Part shown: piece by piece, positions 34,446 to 48,840 of the stretch | Layout: each line of letters begins with the position of its first letter | How positions within the stretch are numbered: the stretch's first letter is position 1 | Origin: Promerops cafer | Lineage: Eukaryota > Chordata > Aves > Passeriformes > Nectariniidae | DNA length: 64,000 bases | Assembly (NCBI GenBank): GCA_013398275.1 | Contig: VZSE01006255.1 | Span: 124,001 to 188,000 of the forward strand | Direction of reading: 5' to 3' | Program-made: the position numbers and the translations under genes | Notes under the pieces: generated by a model | What the model was told of the DNA's origin: nothing | The model's database searches: none | Seen by the model: only the letters and a program-made list of their open reading frames with translations

Positions 34446-37400
34446 TCAGCATTATTTATTTATTAATTCGTCTTCAGCAAAATCCCTTCACTTTGTCAAG
34501 CAGAGACACGGAGAGGCAGAGCCCAAAGAGCTGTGAGCATCAGCCCCCCCACGAACACCAGAGACTCCACGTGCATGGAAAGATTTCTGTCCAGCTGGGA
34601 GCTGATGTGAGAGCCCATTCTGGGTCCTTGCTGGCACCTGCACAGGGACCCAAACCCCCACCACACCTTCTGTGCCCAAATGATTTTCACAGAAGCATAA
34701 CTACTGTTATTTATTAAATGCCTAAGAAATACTACATGAAACAGGAATGAATGACACACAAATGTTCCCTCTTTCCAGCCACCACAATCCCCCAGCTTGC
34801 TGCAGAAGGGATGAGACCAGCAGATGCAGGGAAACACAAACCCCTACTTGTATTTACTTAGAGAATGGTTTATGCAGACGGTTTTGAAGTCAGATTACAG
34901 TTAAAAATAATTACAATAATTATTTATTAAAAAAAACCTGACCAGAAAGAAGAAACATGGTCTAGTCCTTGCAGCATTATCTTAAAATTCAGAAAAAGCA
35001 GGGTTTGACCCCTCTTTACCCAGGGAGCTCTGTGAGTCACTGGTACCCACAAAATATTGAGAGGATCAGTCAGAAATGATGGTGATAGAGAAAGAGGGAA
35101 GGCTGGATCTTAAGTAAACAAGAAACCTTAAGTGGCTCTATTTAAAATTCTCACAAGTGGATAAACTGCTCAACTCCAACACAGATTTGGAAATAAGTTC
35201 CAACAATCTGGCTCACCCCTCCCTTGCCCCCATAAGCTCCCCCAGTCTCTTCAGCTGGAGATAATTTCGAACATCTGATGAGAAAACTCTGATTGTTTGC
35301 TATTTAATGTGATATTTTAAATCAACAAAGATGCATGACAGTGCTTTGCCTTCTGTTATTTGTAACTACACTGTTACTACTCTCTTTTCTATATTCCAAA
35401 GGGTGTTTAAACCTCACAAAAGTTATGAAGTGAAAATATCATATGGTCTTTCCCCACTAATTACATGGTGGATTTTACACATTATTTAGTGTGTTTTTCA
35501 ATTAAATAATTTATGTACTCATGGGAAGGAAGGGAAACAGGCTTGGTTCCCAGACATTCTTAAGCTGATCATGAAAGTCAGAAATTATTCTATAAAGTAA
35601 AACTTATTTTAAGTTCCTGTTATTGTTGTAAGTAGGTAAATTTATAACAGATTCAACTCACAGCTTCCTTTAAATCAGAGCTGCTCAAGTCTCAAGCTTG
35701 GAAATGTCCAAAATTTGACAACCAGTGTGAATCCCCTCACAAATGCACCCGCTACTAAGCATGACATAATTTGCTCTTGCAGCAGAAGTTTTGTGAAAGA
35801 ATCTTTCTTCTTCTACTAACACTAAAATGACTTTCAGGGTTTGAAGCTTGGATTGGAGAGGGGTTTGAAACTCCTGTTGCTAGAAGAGTATTTGGCCACC
35901 TTTTCCACAATGAAAGAAGTTTTATATTGGTATTGACCCTAGGAAGGAAAATACAAGTTTAAAGTCTGGTCCAAAACAAAGGCTAAAATTAAAGCAAACA
36001 AAAATAAAAATCAGTTCATATTAATAAAAAATGCCTTTCTTTTTCATCGAACCAAACTGAGCAGCAAAGATTAAGAGGAGCCGTTTTGGGGTGGCTGGGA
36101 AGTTTTAAACTGCAAAACTCCTGGTCTGGGGCTTTTTTTTTAATGCCTCACAAAACACCACAAATATGCTACAAGCTCCTCTGAGTGGTTTTCTAGAACC
36201 TGGTGTTAAAACACCTCTAGGAAACAGCTTTCAGCGTAGATAAATGTGCTCCTGCAGAGCCAGCTGGGTCATTTCAAACTGTTAGTGCTCCCAGGCTTTT
36301 ATTTTTGCTCCTCAGCTATTTGTTCTGCCCTTTGCTGGCCCCTGCCATGGATTAGATGAGCATCCATTGTCTGCTCCAGCTCGGAGCCAGCCAGGTCAGC
36401 CCCGACGCTGCAGCTTCCTCACACTCCTCACTCCCAGGTGTCCCAGGCAAGGCTGCTCCAACAGGATTAACTCAAGGAATGGCTGCAGCAGACCAAAAGG
36501 AGCACGTCATGGCTGGTAAGAGACTAGTTAAAAGGCAAGGTTAATGATTCCTCACCCAATTTAGCCCCTGCAAACCGATTTCACAATGGAGGAGGACCCT
36601 TGTTGGAGCAGACAGTTTTCTACTACATTTCTTCACCCAGGATTAGGGACAAAGCAACTGTTACCAGCGACTTTACAAGTAATCTGATTATTTTCCTGCC
36701 CCTGAAAATGGGGAAGGGAAGGTCAATAATGGCATTAAACCACCACAGCTTTTTATACCAGGTTCACTGTCTGTCAGTCCTTCCTCCAGACCTCCCTGGA
36801 GATCTGGTCCATCGTGGAAAGGCATCTTGTAACCTGTATTGGTACCTTGCCCTACACCTCAGATGTTTTCCCAGGTAGTTTTAAGGACTCCCAGCTGTGC
36901 CTAGGCCAGGTTTCACTTCTCTCCTGATTTCTCTCTCTCTACACAGGAAACCCCAAAGGATGGAAACCACAGCGCTGTGAAACGTTGAACAGCAGAGTCA
37001 TCAATGGGACCTTGTGTTAGGTAATAAATATTTATGTCCAGATCTGAAAGGAGATGCAACTCCTGATGCCTGTTTTCAAGGGAGAAGGACAGAGGCATCT
37101 CCCAGGTATGGCATTTTTGACAGATCCATGGAGCAGGGAGGGCAGGAGCTGCCCCACAACCCCCTTTTGGGGAGAAGACTTCTGTGAGCACTGCAAGGGA
37201 CAATCCACCCCATCAAGTCTAAATTTCATTTCCTGGTCTGTCACTGGCCTTACTGGAGAATAAAAATATAAATAAATTATCATGAGATATCAATGCAACC
37301 CTGTTAGTGGGGGCCACAAGTGACTGGGAAGAACAACACTGGCCTGACAAAGATCTTGGTAATTTGAATTCCTTGAATTTGGATGGGGGAGGAATTTATC

Positions 37401-38045
37401 AAAGATGCTCTAGGACTTTCCTTCCTGCCTTCCTTGTACCTCACCAATGCCTGGACCCTGCCAGCACAGTTCATTTCTCAGCTGTCCCCCAGGAGATCTC
37501 CTGGACAGAGCGACGTGAAAAGAGAAAATTGGCCAATATTTGTACTGCCCATTTCTGCTTACTCTCAATGCCTGACATGCCACTCTCTCACGAGATATTT
37601 AACAGTGGTTTAGCTCAATAAACATCCAAGAGCCCCTCATCCACAGCTCTAAATGCAAACCATATGTTGCAGATGAAAACCCTGAAGATTATAATTAGAA
37701 CTGTCCATTCAATTTAAACAAAGTCAAGAATGAAAACTATTTCAAATCCAATAAACAGGCCATTTCAAAGTGTAGACACTGTGGAGGACAAGCTTAACAA
37801 CTTAATTGACAGGTAAAGCTTCATTTCTAATCCTCATTTTGATATCATCTGTAGCCTCAGGAGTCAAAACACATCACTGCTCAGTGCTCAAAATATGCAG
37901 AGAAAATGAAAATGTCAGCTGAATGAAAAAAAAGGAGAAGCATCTGTTTGATAGCTGTGTAAGCCTGTGATATGTAAACTGCTTTGGAGTCAAGCAGCCC
38001 TAATTAGAGTTTCAAGGAATTCTTCATTAAATATACACACAGAGA

Positions 38046-38078
38046 CATAGATATAGATATATATGTATCTATATACAC
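38046..38078 (+). repeat. ATAG/TATC-like low-complexity repeat
   Basis: Alternating ATAGAT, ATATAT and ATCTAT units followed by a few AC units. Partly self-complementary. Confidence 0.85.
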
Positions 38079-39671
38079 ACATTTTAAGCAATTATTGAAA
38101 CCAGACAATTTGCAAGAAAACCAGTCTATAGAATTAAAGCAAGGAACATGACAATTTCACGGACAGACCTCAGACAACACTGTGGTGTTTTCACACAGCC
38201 ATGTAGAAATACATTTTTCCATCTTTTCACAAAGCAGTTCTGAATGTTTTTCTCCACTCTGAGTATTTAAAACAAAAGAGAATGATCCTTTCTGGGACCT
38301 TGGTGTAGTACACAGCATCTCAGCAAAGAAAAGCCAAAAAGGAAGAGTGATAGAGTTACCAGCCTCCACAGTGGGGTTAGACTAATAGATATTTTGGCAA
38401 CTGCACCCCCTCGACGACTCCAACTCCCATCAGCAGGAAACCCACACAGATGGACACAAACTCTCAGTGGAGAGCTGTGCCAGCATAAGTGAATGACCAC
38501 ATGAAATAAAAAGGGAGTACAAGCTGCAGAACGACAAACCAGATAAAAGGGTAACTTAGGCTCCTAAAAAAACGTTTACACACTGAAAAAACCCAGCTTT
38601 ACTAATGTCACTGCTTCCAGCAGAAAAGAGTTAAATGCACTGGCTGTGGACAGGGAAGTTGGAAGGGAACATTTTAAGGACAACAATCAAAATTTTAGGT
38701 GATTTCTGCTTAGGAGAAAGACTTTGAGATCACCAGTATCAGCAGCTACTGCAACGCTCCTGCAAGATTTTCTGATGTGGGGCGGAACAGCAGAGAGAAT
38801 ATTTGTTATGGGTCTATCAATTTTTAAATACAGCTCCTCAGCACAACCCAGCTGGGCCCTGCTGTGAGGTGGGAGGGTGGCAAAGGAGGAGAGGATCTCT
38901 ACAAGGAGCTGCACTTAATAAGTGACAGCATGATACAGCCCAAACTCCTTGTGTGGACTCAGCTCTGAGCTGTATTAAGGAGGTTTATATGCTGGGCCAT
39001 CAGCATCTTCTCACGGCAGGATATGGCAGTTTGCAAGAGTAGTTATGGAATAAAAGGAGAAATGCCTGATGTGATGAGAACACCTGGATTTTGCTAGCAG
39101 CAATATTAATGCACACTTGCTGAGCTCCATGTCTCTACTACAGCAGAATGCAGAGAAATGTGTTTTCCAAACACAGCAGGTAAAACACGCACAAGAAAAT
39201 TATAATCATGCAAACACCTTCATAATCTGGTGTTTCCAGCTTACAGTACCTGTGCTGTGCTGGCTGGAAATACAGATGTGATTTGTGACAAGGCTGTGCA
39301 GGACCAGGAGAACAGGGAGGGCACAGGCACCATTCAGCCACCAAGCTCCACCTCTGCCACTCTAAAACTGAGGCCACAGCACAAGCTCCTCTCCCTCTGG
39401 CACAGCTGGCTCCTGGCATTGCTCTGTTGTTCATGGGGTGCCTCTTCAGGTGCCACCACAAGCACTGATCACCATCCCAGCTCCAGGACAATCTAAGACA
39501 CAAACTGCCAGTGAGCAAAGGACAGCATTTTACACAGATTTTCTTGCTCTGCGTCCTTTATGACATAAATCACGTGTGACTCTGCAGAGATTCTACCAGG
39601 AGAAGAGAGAAATGACATTAACACATCCAAAACCTATCCATGCCAACTTCCAGAGCTGGATCCTAATCATG

Positions 39672-40076
39672 AATCACAGAATGGTTTGGGTGGGAAGGGA
39701 CCTTGAAGATGAACCAGCAGTTCCAATTCCCTTGCCATAGGCAGGGACACCTTCCACTAGCCCAGGCTGCTCCGAGCCCTGTCCAACCTGACACCTTGAA
39801 CTGTTCCAGGTATAGGCCACAAATTCTCTGGAGAACCTGTGCCAGTGCCTCCCAATCCTCACAGGGAAGAACTTCTTCTCAGTATCTGATCTAAACCTGC
39901 ACTCTGTCAGCTTGAAGCCATTTCCCTCTCTCTTACCACTCCATGCCTTTGTTGAAAGTCCCTCTCCAGCTCTCTTGGAGCCCCTTTAGGCATTGGAAGG
40001 GGCTTTGAGGTCTCCCCAGACACTTCTCATCTCTAGGCTGAACCACCCCAACTCTCTCACCCTGTCTTTGTATGAA
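39672..40076 (-). mobile_element. CR1 LINE fragment (about 400 bp)
   Basis: The plus strand starts aatcacagaatggtttgggt, passes GGCAGGGACACCTTCCACTAG, CTGCTCCGAGCCCTGTCCAACC, CTCACAGGGAAGAACTTCTTC and reaches CTCTCTTGGAGCCCCTTTAGG and CTAGGCTGAACCACCCCAACTC. It includes more of the CR1 body than most copies here and is moderately diverged. It has the same sense as MEGF6. Confidence 0.93.
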
Positions 40077-41877
40077 TAATGTCACCAGGCACGGAACAAT
40101 TTATTTTACTTCCTTTTTTCTTCCTCTTCCTGAGATTAAAATTCACATCGAATTAACCAGTTGATTGCTCCATTTTTATTAGTTGTTTTGAACTCCTTGG
40201 CTGACACTGAATCCCTTTTGGGACAGGAACTGTTCACAAGGTTCTCAGGTGGGCCTTTCACAGAGCCGGCGTGCAACAACAGCAGGCTCACTTCAAGTTG
40301 GTCTTCTAATATATCCCAGCTAAAGCCCCCAGGTACTCCTGTAATTGAAGTTTGAGTAATCCAATATGATGTTGATCAAACTACTGATCTTTTAATAATG
40401 CAGTGTAGCTCTCCCAGCAGTTGCTATCTCGCTGACAGTCGTGTCTGGATCGTTTCCTTTGGGCCAAGGCTTTGAACAGAGAAGCTGACGGGTTTCTGTT
40501 TGCTTTAGATTTTATCACAAATTGTTTTAAAGCTTTTTAAGGTTAGATCAGATGGCTTATAAAATCCACAGGCATTTCAATAATAAAATTAAAAATAAAT
40601 TTAAAAAAAGGGAGTTCTATTAGCAGTCCAGGTGAAGAACAGTACTACATGCTCCCAAAGAGGAACACAAACACCACTCAGGAGCTGTGCTCTTTCCTGT
40701 CTCTGTATCTGCCATTAGTTCTTGCTTACACAGCCTGTAGGCAAAGCTATAGAAAAAGCTGTAGCCACCCCGCACAATACCTTCCTCTGAAAGGCAAATG
40801 TGCACATTTTTCCTCTCACAATTTCCATTTAAAGTACGAATTCAAGGTTTTTCTAAGCCTCTCCTCTCTCCACATAAGAATAATTCAGCTGCAATTTGCA
40901 TTTTCGATGTGCTCGAAATGAACACCAAGATGACTCATGTGCTGTTTATAAGATGCCTGTATTTGCTGGTAAATACCTTGCTACAAACAAGCTATAATTT
41001 AAGTATTCAAAAGTCTTGCTTCTGCATAAAATTACTACTAAGTGTAATTTTGGAGACCATGACCACAGCTTCAACTTCAGGCTTCTAAAGCTCTTCCTAC
41101 ACAATGATTCTTAAAAGTACGAGTGGATTTTCTTCTCTGATAACAGCAATCATTGTATCTCTGTAATTGCAGAAAAAATTACCTGGCTTTTAATTCACGT
41201 TAGTCAGCTCCAACAATACCGTGCTTCTTTCCTTTCCTTCAAAATAAAATAATTATTGTCAATCAGCCCACTGGAATGTTAACATTCTCCATAACCTGCC
41301 TTTCAGATGTAGTCATAAATGCAAAAAACTAGCTAATATAAACTAATCAGAGCCCTAGAAATATCTCAAAACATATTTGTACTGCAGTCTATCATTTTTT
41401 GTCACATTATTTCCAAATATTATCTTTCATCTGGACAATAACAGCCTTTTCATATAGTTCTATAATGCTTTTCATCTAACTATTCACAGCTCCTCCGTTA
41501 ATTAAAAGCATTAAGTCCCTGAGTAATGTGGCAAATACTGCAGTATTTCTGAACTTTGAATGTTTTCACTATCAAAAGTTGATCAATACAGCTTTATGCA
41601 TCAAGTGCTTTGGACAAAGAAAACTCTCCAGGCCAGTTTTTTTTGCCCACGCCCAAATCTGTTGTGAGCACAACCTCACAACTGCAAGACCTGGAGTCGC
41701 TCACGGAGGAACCACCAAGGGGGTGACGGCCGCTGTCCCTGCACGTCCCTCCAACTGAAGGACGTTCCTTTCCAAGGATGAGGCTCCTGCTCCACATCTG
41801 CTTCCAGCTGGTGGAGCTGGAGGAAGACAAGGTGGCTGGAAGGCTCGGGGAGCAATCCGTGAGCCGAGTCCATAATG

Positions 41878-41936
41878 AGCTGTGAGGCACGGGGAGCGCG
41901 CGCGCCACGCGGACGGCACACGGACGGCGCTCTGCG
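41878..41936. promoter_or_regulatory. Small CpG-dense pocket (possible regulatory element)
   Basis: About ten CpG dinucleotides lie within 60 bases (gagcgcgcgcgccacgcgg and neighbours) in an otherwise A+T-rich 19-kb intron. No TATA box, splice donor or open frame points to an alternative promoter. It may be an unmethylated regulatory element or just a simple-sequence accident. Confidence 0.3.
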
Positions 41937-44900
41937 TTTGCTGCCACCTGGGACACCCAGGAACTGTTCTTTCCCCTTCAGATCAGGGATCAATAACTCA
42001 TCTGATAACTGGAACGCAAAGGGAGGAGGTGCCAGCTCTCCGTGGGGGAGGAGCAATGCTGTGCTGCTTAGAAGACGCCGCTGCCTTGGAACGTGGCCAC
42101 AAGTTGAGCTGCAGGGAATGTATGACAGGGTGACAAGCTGCACCACACCTAGCCCTGTGTAATCCTGACATAACCTGAAAATTAAACTGCCAGTTCCAGT
42201 GTTTGTTTATGCAAAAGGCTGTTATTAAAACGTTGCAGCTGAATTAAGTGTTCAAAGGCAAAAATCTAGGCACCAAAAAACAAGCTCCATGGAGAAAAAA
42301 AAAGAGATTTACCAAGATTATCTGGAAATAGTCATTGAATCCTTGAAATATAAGTGGTCCCAGTCTTCCCCAAAAGTCAAGGGCTTTTGGGTAGGACTCC
42401 TTCAACTGTTGCTTTGGAGCCTTAGATTAGGATAATAATACCCTTGACCCAACTGGCGTGCATAAAACTTCTACTTAAAAAGTGACTGAAAACTGACTCA
42501 GCCTGTTCTCAGCTCCGATCGAAGAAAACACGTTTTCAGGATAAACGAGCTCAGCCTCCAATGGCAGTGCTCACTTTGGAGGGAGCTGTCATAACTGTGA
42601 GCCTGTCTACCCCGAGGGATGGCAGATGTGAGAAACTGGGTGGTTCAGCCTCTGTTCAGTGTGTGAGGGAGGAGCGGGGAGACTTCAGGAACTGGGAAGA
42701 AACTAAACCAGGGCAATTAAAATTCAACAACAAATCAGTTATCAGAGCATCAGATGCTCTTCTCGGCCCAGACCGACAGAGAAATGCTCTGAACCAGGTG
42801 GGAAGTGTCTGTTCTGGCCCGAGCAATGTGTCCCTTCCCTGACTGAAGAGAAACAGACACAAAATGCTGGGATTTGCTGAGTTTAGTGTTTGATGGATTT
42901 TAGTAAGATTGAGAAGGTTTGTGTTGCTGAGTGGTTCTTGCTGGGGAGCACAAAAAGCAAGGGGACTGCTCAGACCAAGCCACTGCCAGGCTGGAATGAG
43001 CCCCTGAAATTCAGCTCAGGTTCCTGCCTGCTCGGGCTTGCCAGGAATCAGCACTCAGGTAATTCATTTAAAAAGTCCAATAAGCTGAAGTCAGTGTTAC
43101 CCTTACTGTGAATATGTTGTCATTTTTGCTATTTATTTGGAGCTTTTTTTTTGCTGTAGAACTACGAGGAATAGACAAATGCAGACAGGTGACACAATTT
43201 CCTGGGAGAGTGCAGCAGCTCCAGTGCAGCTATTGATCCCAGACAGATCCAGCACAGCATGGGAGAGCACGAGGGATGTCAGAGCAACAACCTCCAGACA
43301 TCATTTCTTCTCAGAGAAATTCTTGAAATTGAAAATTCCAAAAGAATCACTTGGGAGTAGAAATAAAATTAGCTTCCCCATCAAAATTGCAAATGTAGAA
43401 CATCTCCAGCAGTTTCTGCCTGGAGCTTCTCTGCAGCCATGCACAAAAATCCCACAGTCCTCCTGCCCAAATCCAACAGTCTCCAGAACACCACAGAAGT
43501 CAGAATGCACAATGCCAAATAGTGTTTACAATGCACAATTAATCCTTAATCTCAGTTAATACAGTTCCCTCTATAGGAGAAGTAGGGGGAGTCTCTTTTT
43601 TTTTTTATTACCAACTGGGGACTGAAATCAAAAGTAGTTATTAAGCTTTTTACTCATGACTAAAAATAATGATTTGACAGGTAGGAGCAGTCATAATGAA
43701 TACTTAAATGTAAAAACAGATATTGCTTCTTGTTGAATTCACTTCAAATATGAGACACTTACCAGTATTCTGGATGTACAAAGTAATGGAGGAGAAAATG
43801 TTTACTCTTCATTCCCCTTGGCAGATTACTGCGAGTTTTATATACTCTGAAACATAAATACTTGAAATTATCCGATTTAGCTCTAAAAACCCAAGCTGGA
43901 ATCCCAGGATACCTGAGAGCCACTAAAAACAGGTTTGGAAAAATCAGAAATTACGTTTTAACTTCTCTCCTCTCACAAGTCTTTTTCCTTTGCCTATTCT
44001 TTTTCTCTTCTTTTTAGAATTGCTGCAAAATTCCAATACCCTGAAATGCCTCAGTTATCAAGATGGTTCACCCAGGGTCTGCTGAGGTGGAGTTGTCCAT
44101 TCCCTCACTCCAGGAGGCAGACATTAGGTGAACAGAGTAATTCAGTTACAGATAATTAGATAATTGTGATACAACTCCTGCGACTGGATTTATTTCCTTG
44201 TCTCAAGACAAGGTCTTGAAAGAGAGAAAGATGAAGAGGGTTGGGTGGCTTCACCTCATCTCAGGGTGCCTTCACTTGAGTGCTCTAAGATTTGAGTTCA
44301 GTTGGTGTGGTACTTGTTGCACCTGGAATAAGAACTGGTACTTTTTGATTTTTGTAAAATATATTCTCCTTGTTCTCCTTCTGTTGAAGTGTTCCTGGCA
44401 ATAAGTACCTCAGTGCCATGGCCTGCCAACAATGTGTGTTGAATCAAATGCAACTGTTAGAGTTAAGATCATGCAAAAGCATCCCGAATCCTTCCAGCAG
44501 ACTAATGTCTCCTGTTCTAATAAAAATTAAATAAATATAATTAAAAATACCTTGGCATTTCCCTCGAAGTGCATGGTATTATGTCCTTCAGTTTTTTATC
44601 ACAGGACATGGCAGACATTGATTTGATGGGCAGGGAAAACAGCCCAAATGCAGAATTAATATTTGTTCTCTCCAACAAAACCAGAATCTGACAAGAATAA
44701 GTTATATTTCAGACCTTATTAACTTAATAAATGCTGTCACCATATTAATAAACACTTTCCTGCTCTCAGACATGTCCCTCAGTATTCCTTTTAGCCCACC
44801 ATTGACTCTTCCAAGGCAACAAACAGTGTCTGGAGAGTTGCCCCCCGCGCTGGGATCAGGCTCCAGCAGTGACCCCGCTGACTCCCCCATTACTGGGGTA

Positions 44901-45319
44901 ACCAGTGGTGGCCCTGCCCAGTCACACTCTGGCCCTGGAGGCAGCTGCTCCCAAAGTCCCCCTGGCAAAGGTCAGGAAACCTGCCAGAGCTCTGGGGCTG
45001 GACCCAAACCCCCAGGGATGGGGTTACAGAGATTGCAGTACCACTCCAATCAACTAAATAGGAGCTCCTTTGCATCAACAGTTAATCACAGGACTTCACT
45101 TGTCTCTAAGTTCCTTCAGTTGCCTTGACAGATGAGAGCACAATAATATAAATAAGAAATGACAGTTTACCAAGGAAGGTTAACATAAGGTCACGACCTT
45201 TTTCTACTTGACTTCTGCAGCTTATTCATGTGTGAAAACACGCTTTTGTAGCTGTAGCCTCAGCATCCCTTACAGATCTGGACTTGTGCCAACAACTGAG
45301 CTTTAAAATTACCATTTAA

Positions 45320-45340
45320 AATACCATTTTAAATGGTATT
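45320..45340. repeat. Short perfect inverted repeat
   Basis: Two 10-bp arms (aataccattt / aaatggtatt) with one base between them. A partial third copy (aaataccattt) follows at 45351-45361. Confidence 0.85.
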
Positions 45341-46056
45341 TATGTTCAGAAAATACCATTTCTGCATTTTGCGATGCTCGAGTAGAACTGCTTCGCATTA
45401 GAATAAAATATGAAATGAGGATATCTCTGCATTTCACAGCCTATCTCGCTGACACAGTGATACCTCTGCTCCACAAACAAGGAGGTGTTGGACACGCACC
45501 CATTTCCTCTCCCTTCCTCAGAGCAGGACACACCTTCCTGAGCAAACCCACCCAGGGCCCTGCCCAGGCCGCCCCAGGAACACCACACAGATGCACAGGG
45601 CACAGCATCAGCCTGACAGTCCTACACTAGTAAATGTCAAAGATTAATTTGTCACATTATTTGTGCAGTGATTTAAAGCCAAATCCCGTCTCATCATTCA
45701 TTTCCATCAGGCACACGAGGAGCGGGAGGGAAGCAGGAGCTTTCTGTCACAATCTGAAATGCCTACGCCAGGAGCTGCCAGGAAATATTTCTCTGTCAGA
45801 GAAGCAAACTGAACTTCTGAGCATGAAGGCTGGAGAGTGAAAGCTGCAGTACAACATGGAGATAATTAGTTTTGAAAGGCTAATCAGGTCACTGCTCTGG
45901 CTGGCATTTCTATGGGATGCACAGGCCTTCAGCTCACCACATCCTGCCTCTCCACACGAGTAGCCCTCACCAAAGTGAAGTAAGACTTTACAAACTACAT
46001 AACTCTGAATATATGACATATCTGTAACTCTGACATATCCTGCAATAAGAACCCCC

Positions 46057-46103
46057 AAACAGCCAGAAAAGATCCCTACAAACAGCCAGGAAAGATCCCT
46101 ACA
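46057..46103 (+). repeat. 23-bp tandem duplication
   Basis: Two copies of aaacagccagRaaagatccct start at 46057 and 46080 and differ at one position. Confidence 0.9.
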
Positions 46104-48840
46104 GCCCTTGGAATGAGGATAGACCCCACAGCACGGCGTGTCCCAGGCTGTGCTGCCTGATCCCCTTCCCCATGTGGGTCCAACCAGCCACAGAGTCACT
46201 CAAGAAAGAGAAGGTTTAATCAAAGCTGATAGCAGTGACTATTTTAAGATCATCTCACCTATTTTATGCTGTTGTCGTGTGCATATTCATGGAGCCTTGT
46301 GTCTTGCACACACCTTGGACACCCTAGAAGGTGGAGATGTTGAGCATTGTCAGCTCGTTCAAGCTGTGAAATCAGGCCTTTGGGTCTCCAAAAAAAATTG
46401 CTCGCAAACCCCCAGCAATGCTTGATCAAAACAGCAGTGCACTTCAGTACGTTGTTGGTTAGTGAATTTTTATCCACTTTCCCTTCCTTAGCATTAAACA
46501 GCTACAAATAGCTAAAAAAATATTTTAAAAAACTCAACACTTCTTTCCTGACATCTTTCCCTTTTGTCAGAAGGATGCTCTATTTTGTTTCTGAAAAACA
46601 CGATCAATCTTTCCAGTAATAATGACTCGCTGAATAAAATCTGTGCTACTTCCATGCTGCTTTTCTAACAATACACCTTATTTGTAGCTTGGCTTATAAA
46701 AAAAACCCCCATACACTGATCGATCATTGCAGGCACCAGTGAAATAAAACCAACCACGAGACAAATAATGGGAGCAGAACAATAGTGCACATCTATTTAA
46801 CGCCTGAGTTTAGACTAAGGGTAACATAAAGCACAATGATGCTATAAAGGCAGAAAGAATGGAACAACAATAAACTTTATTCCTCCAAAACCACTGGTTA
46901 ACCTGAATGAGGAGCTGTTTTACTCCTATCTGCAAAAATGACTCCTTTGAGCAATGCAGAGGCATTAATAAAACCACAGTTCAGGCTCTGGAAGACCTTC
47001 CAGCAGCACACACAGTTTTGTCTGGGAGCTCACTTTTCCCTCACGTAGTAAGCAACCACTGAGTTACTCATATTGTAACACCTGATGGCCAGAAGTTGGC
47101 TGAAATTGGCCTCCTTGCAGGTCAGTACAGCAAAATTCTCAGTGTCATTGTCACCCCTGCACAAGTTCTGGTGTATTTAGTGACACCATCACATTCACTG
47201 TTTTATGACTTGAGCACTTCCAGTTCATTGTGTTTTTCCATTTTTGCCTGAAGATTTAAAAAAAATATGGCTTCAAAACAGCAAATAATATATTCCCCTG
47301 CAATTCCTGGTCAGATAAAATATGGTACAAAAATCAAATACCTTAAACTCTGTTTAAGTTTTTAAAGACTGTCCAAATGCTAGAATTTAAAGTGTATTGT
47401 AAGAATTGAATTGTGCAGAAGGAACAACAATTTGACTAACTTATTAAAATAAGACTAGTCTAAAGAAAAAATGACTCTTGCATGCTAAGGATTATGATGA
47501 GTAGGACTCCTGCTTTCAAAAACCTTGGGGTTTAGACAACTTCTATGCATTGAAAGCAATAAGCAGTCATCAAAACACAGACCTGTGCACTGGCTCATGG
47601 GCATGTTGCCAGTCAGCCCCCCAAAGAGGTGAGAGAGGTGAAGTAGCAGGGAGCTGTGAATCATAAATTATATTCCTGGGTTGAGCTCTCCAAAGGCCGA
47701 AATGGAAACATGGAGGACCATAATGAAATACTTCAATCAAAATAACAAAACCATCTACAGCTTATTTACACTGTCAAGGTGGATCTCAACTGGTAGGTTG
47801 CCATAGAGAGTAATTATATTGTCTTTTACTGCAAAAAGGAGTGCAGCCAAATAAATTATAAAGTTAGGATAAATCATATGACCACAGGCAAGAAATACAG
47901 CGCTTTATACAAACCTTAAAAAGGAGCTGGACAATGGTAACATGAAATCTTGGAAGAATGGAATTTGTGAGAAACTGTGCAATGGGAAAAGCCAGAGAAC
48001 AGAGTTTCTTGTGAGAAGATGATAATACAGTTCATGAAAAGCTGCCCTGAGATTAAAAAAATATCATCACTGCTGCATTTACTGCAGCACTGAAATGCAG
48101 GGGAGGTGCAACCCAGGCACCTGTGTCAGGGAGAGCTCAGGAGAAGGAACTGCTCTGGCCTGCAGTACAGCACACCTTGGGCACCTAACACCTGACCTTC
48201 TGCAGCACCTAAAGATGCACAAAATGTAGTGACTGTAGGTCAACACATCAGCTGGCCTAGTTTACACCCACTCTGTTTGCCAGCACACCTTTAGGAAGCC
48301 TGACCATCATTCATTATGTGTTCTAATGTAAGTTTCTGCATAAGAACGGATTTTACCCTAAAATGCACTAACTAGACTTGGATTTCCCTTAGGAAAAAGA
48401 CAAATGGGTTTACATAGCATGTGGTTTTAAATCCCTTTTTTATTCAGTTAATCTCTAGCTGTGGAATTGCGATTGAAATGTGAAAATGTATGTGTATTTT
48501 CTGATAAGAACCATTTTGCTTTAGAGACAGATGAAATATTATCAAGCATATACACTTTCTTCAAGTTTTTAAACTGATGACGGAAATCCCATAATCAGAA
48601 CATGGCACAGCCAATCCAGGTTAAGTGATAACATTTTTTTCAACAAAATAAAACAAAACCCCAACCCTTTGAAGTGTTCTTACAGTTACATCTTCATAAT
48701 CCAGACATGAGAAGATCTGCGCTCTCGACAACTCTGAGCACACGCTCTTCAGCTGGCTCCACATAAAAGCCAGCATTTCCTTCCCCTTCCTAAGTCTGCT
48801 TGATTCCTTAACAGCAGTGAGACATGGTACAAAGCATTAC

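Larger units (their letters stand above)
29787..48840 (-). other. Very long intron between calcium-type modules 1 and 2
   Basis: A 19,054-nt phase-1 intron without any recognisable exon. It includes CR1 copies at 30331-30476, 34240-34445 and 39672-40076, a TA/GATA-like repeat at 38046-38078, a small CpG pocket at 41878-41936, a perfect short inverted repeat at 45320-45340 and a 23-bp tandem duplication at 46057-46103. The rest is A+T-rich unique sequence in which I see neither EGF-type cysteine patterns nor RNA genes. Regulatory elements are likely in an intron of this size but cannot be named from sequence alone. Confidence 0.85.

Noticed and set aside
44820..45010. G+C-rich stretch with a proline/serine/glycine open frame
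   Set aside because: Low-complexity translation on both strands, with no domain and no splice sites that fit the MEGF6 phase.
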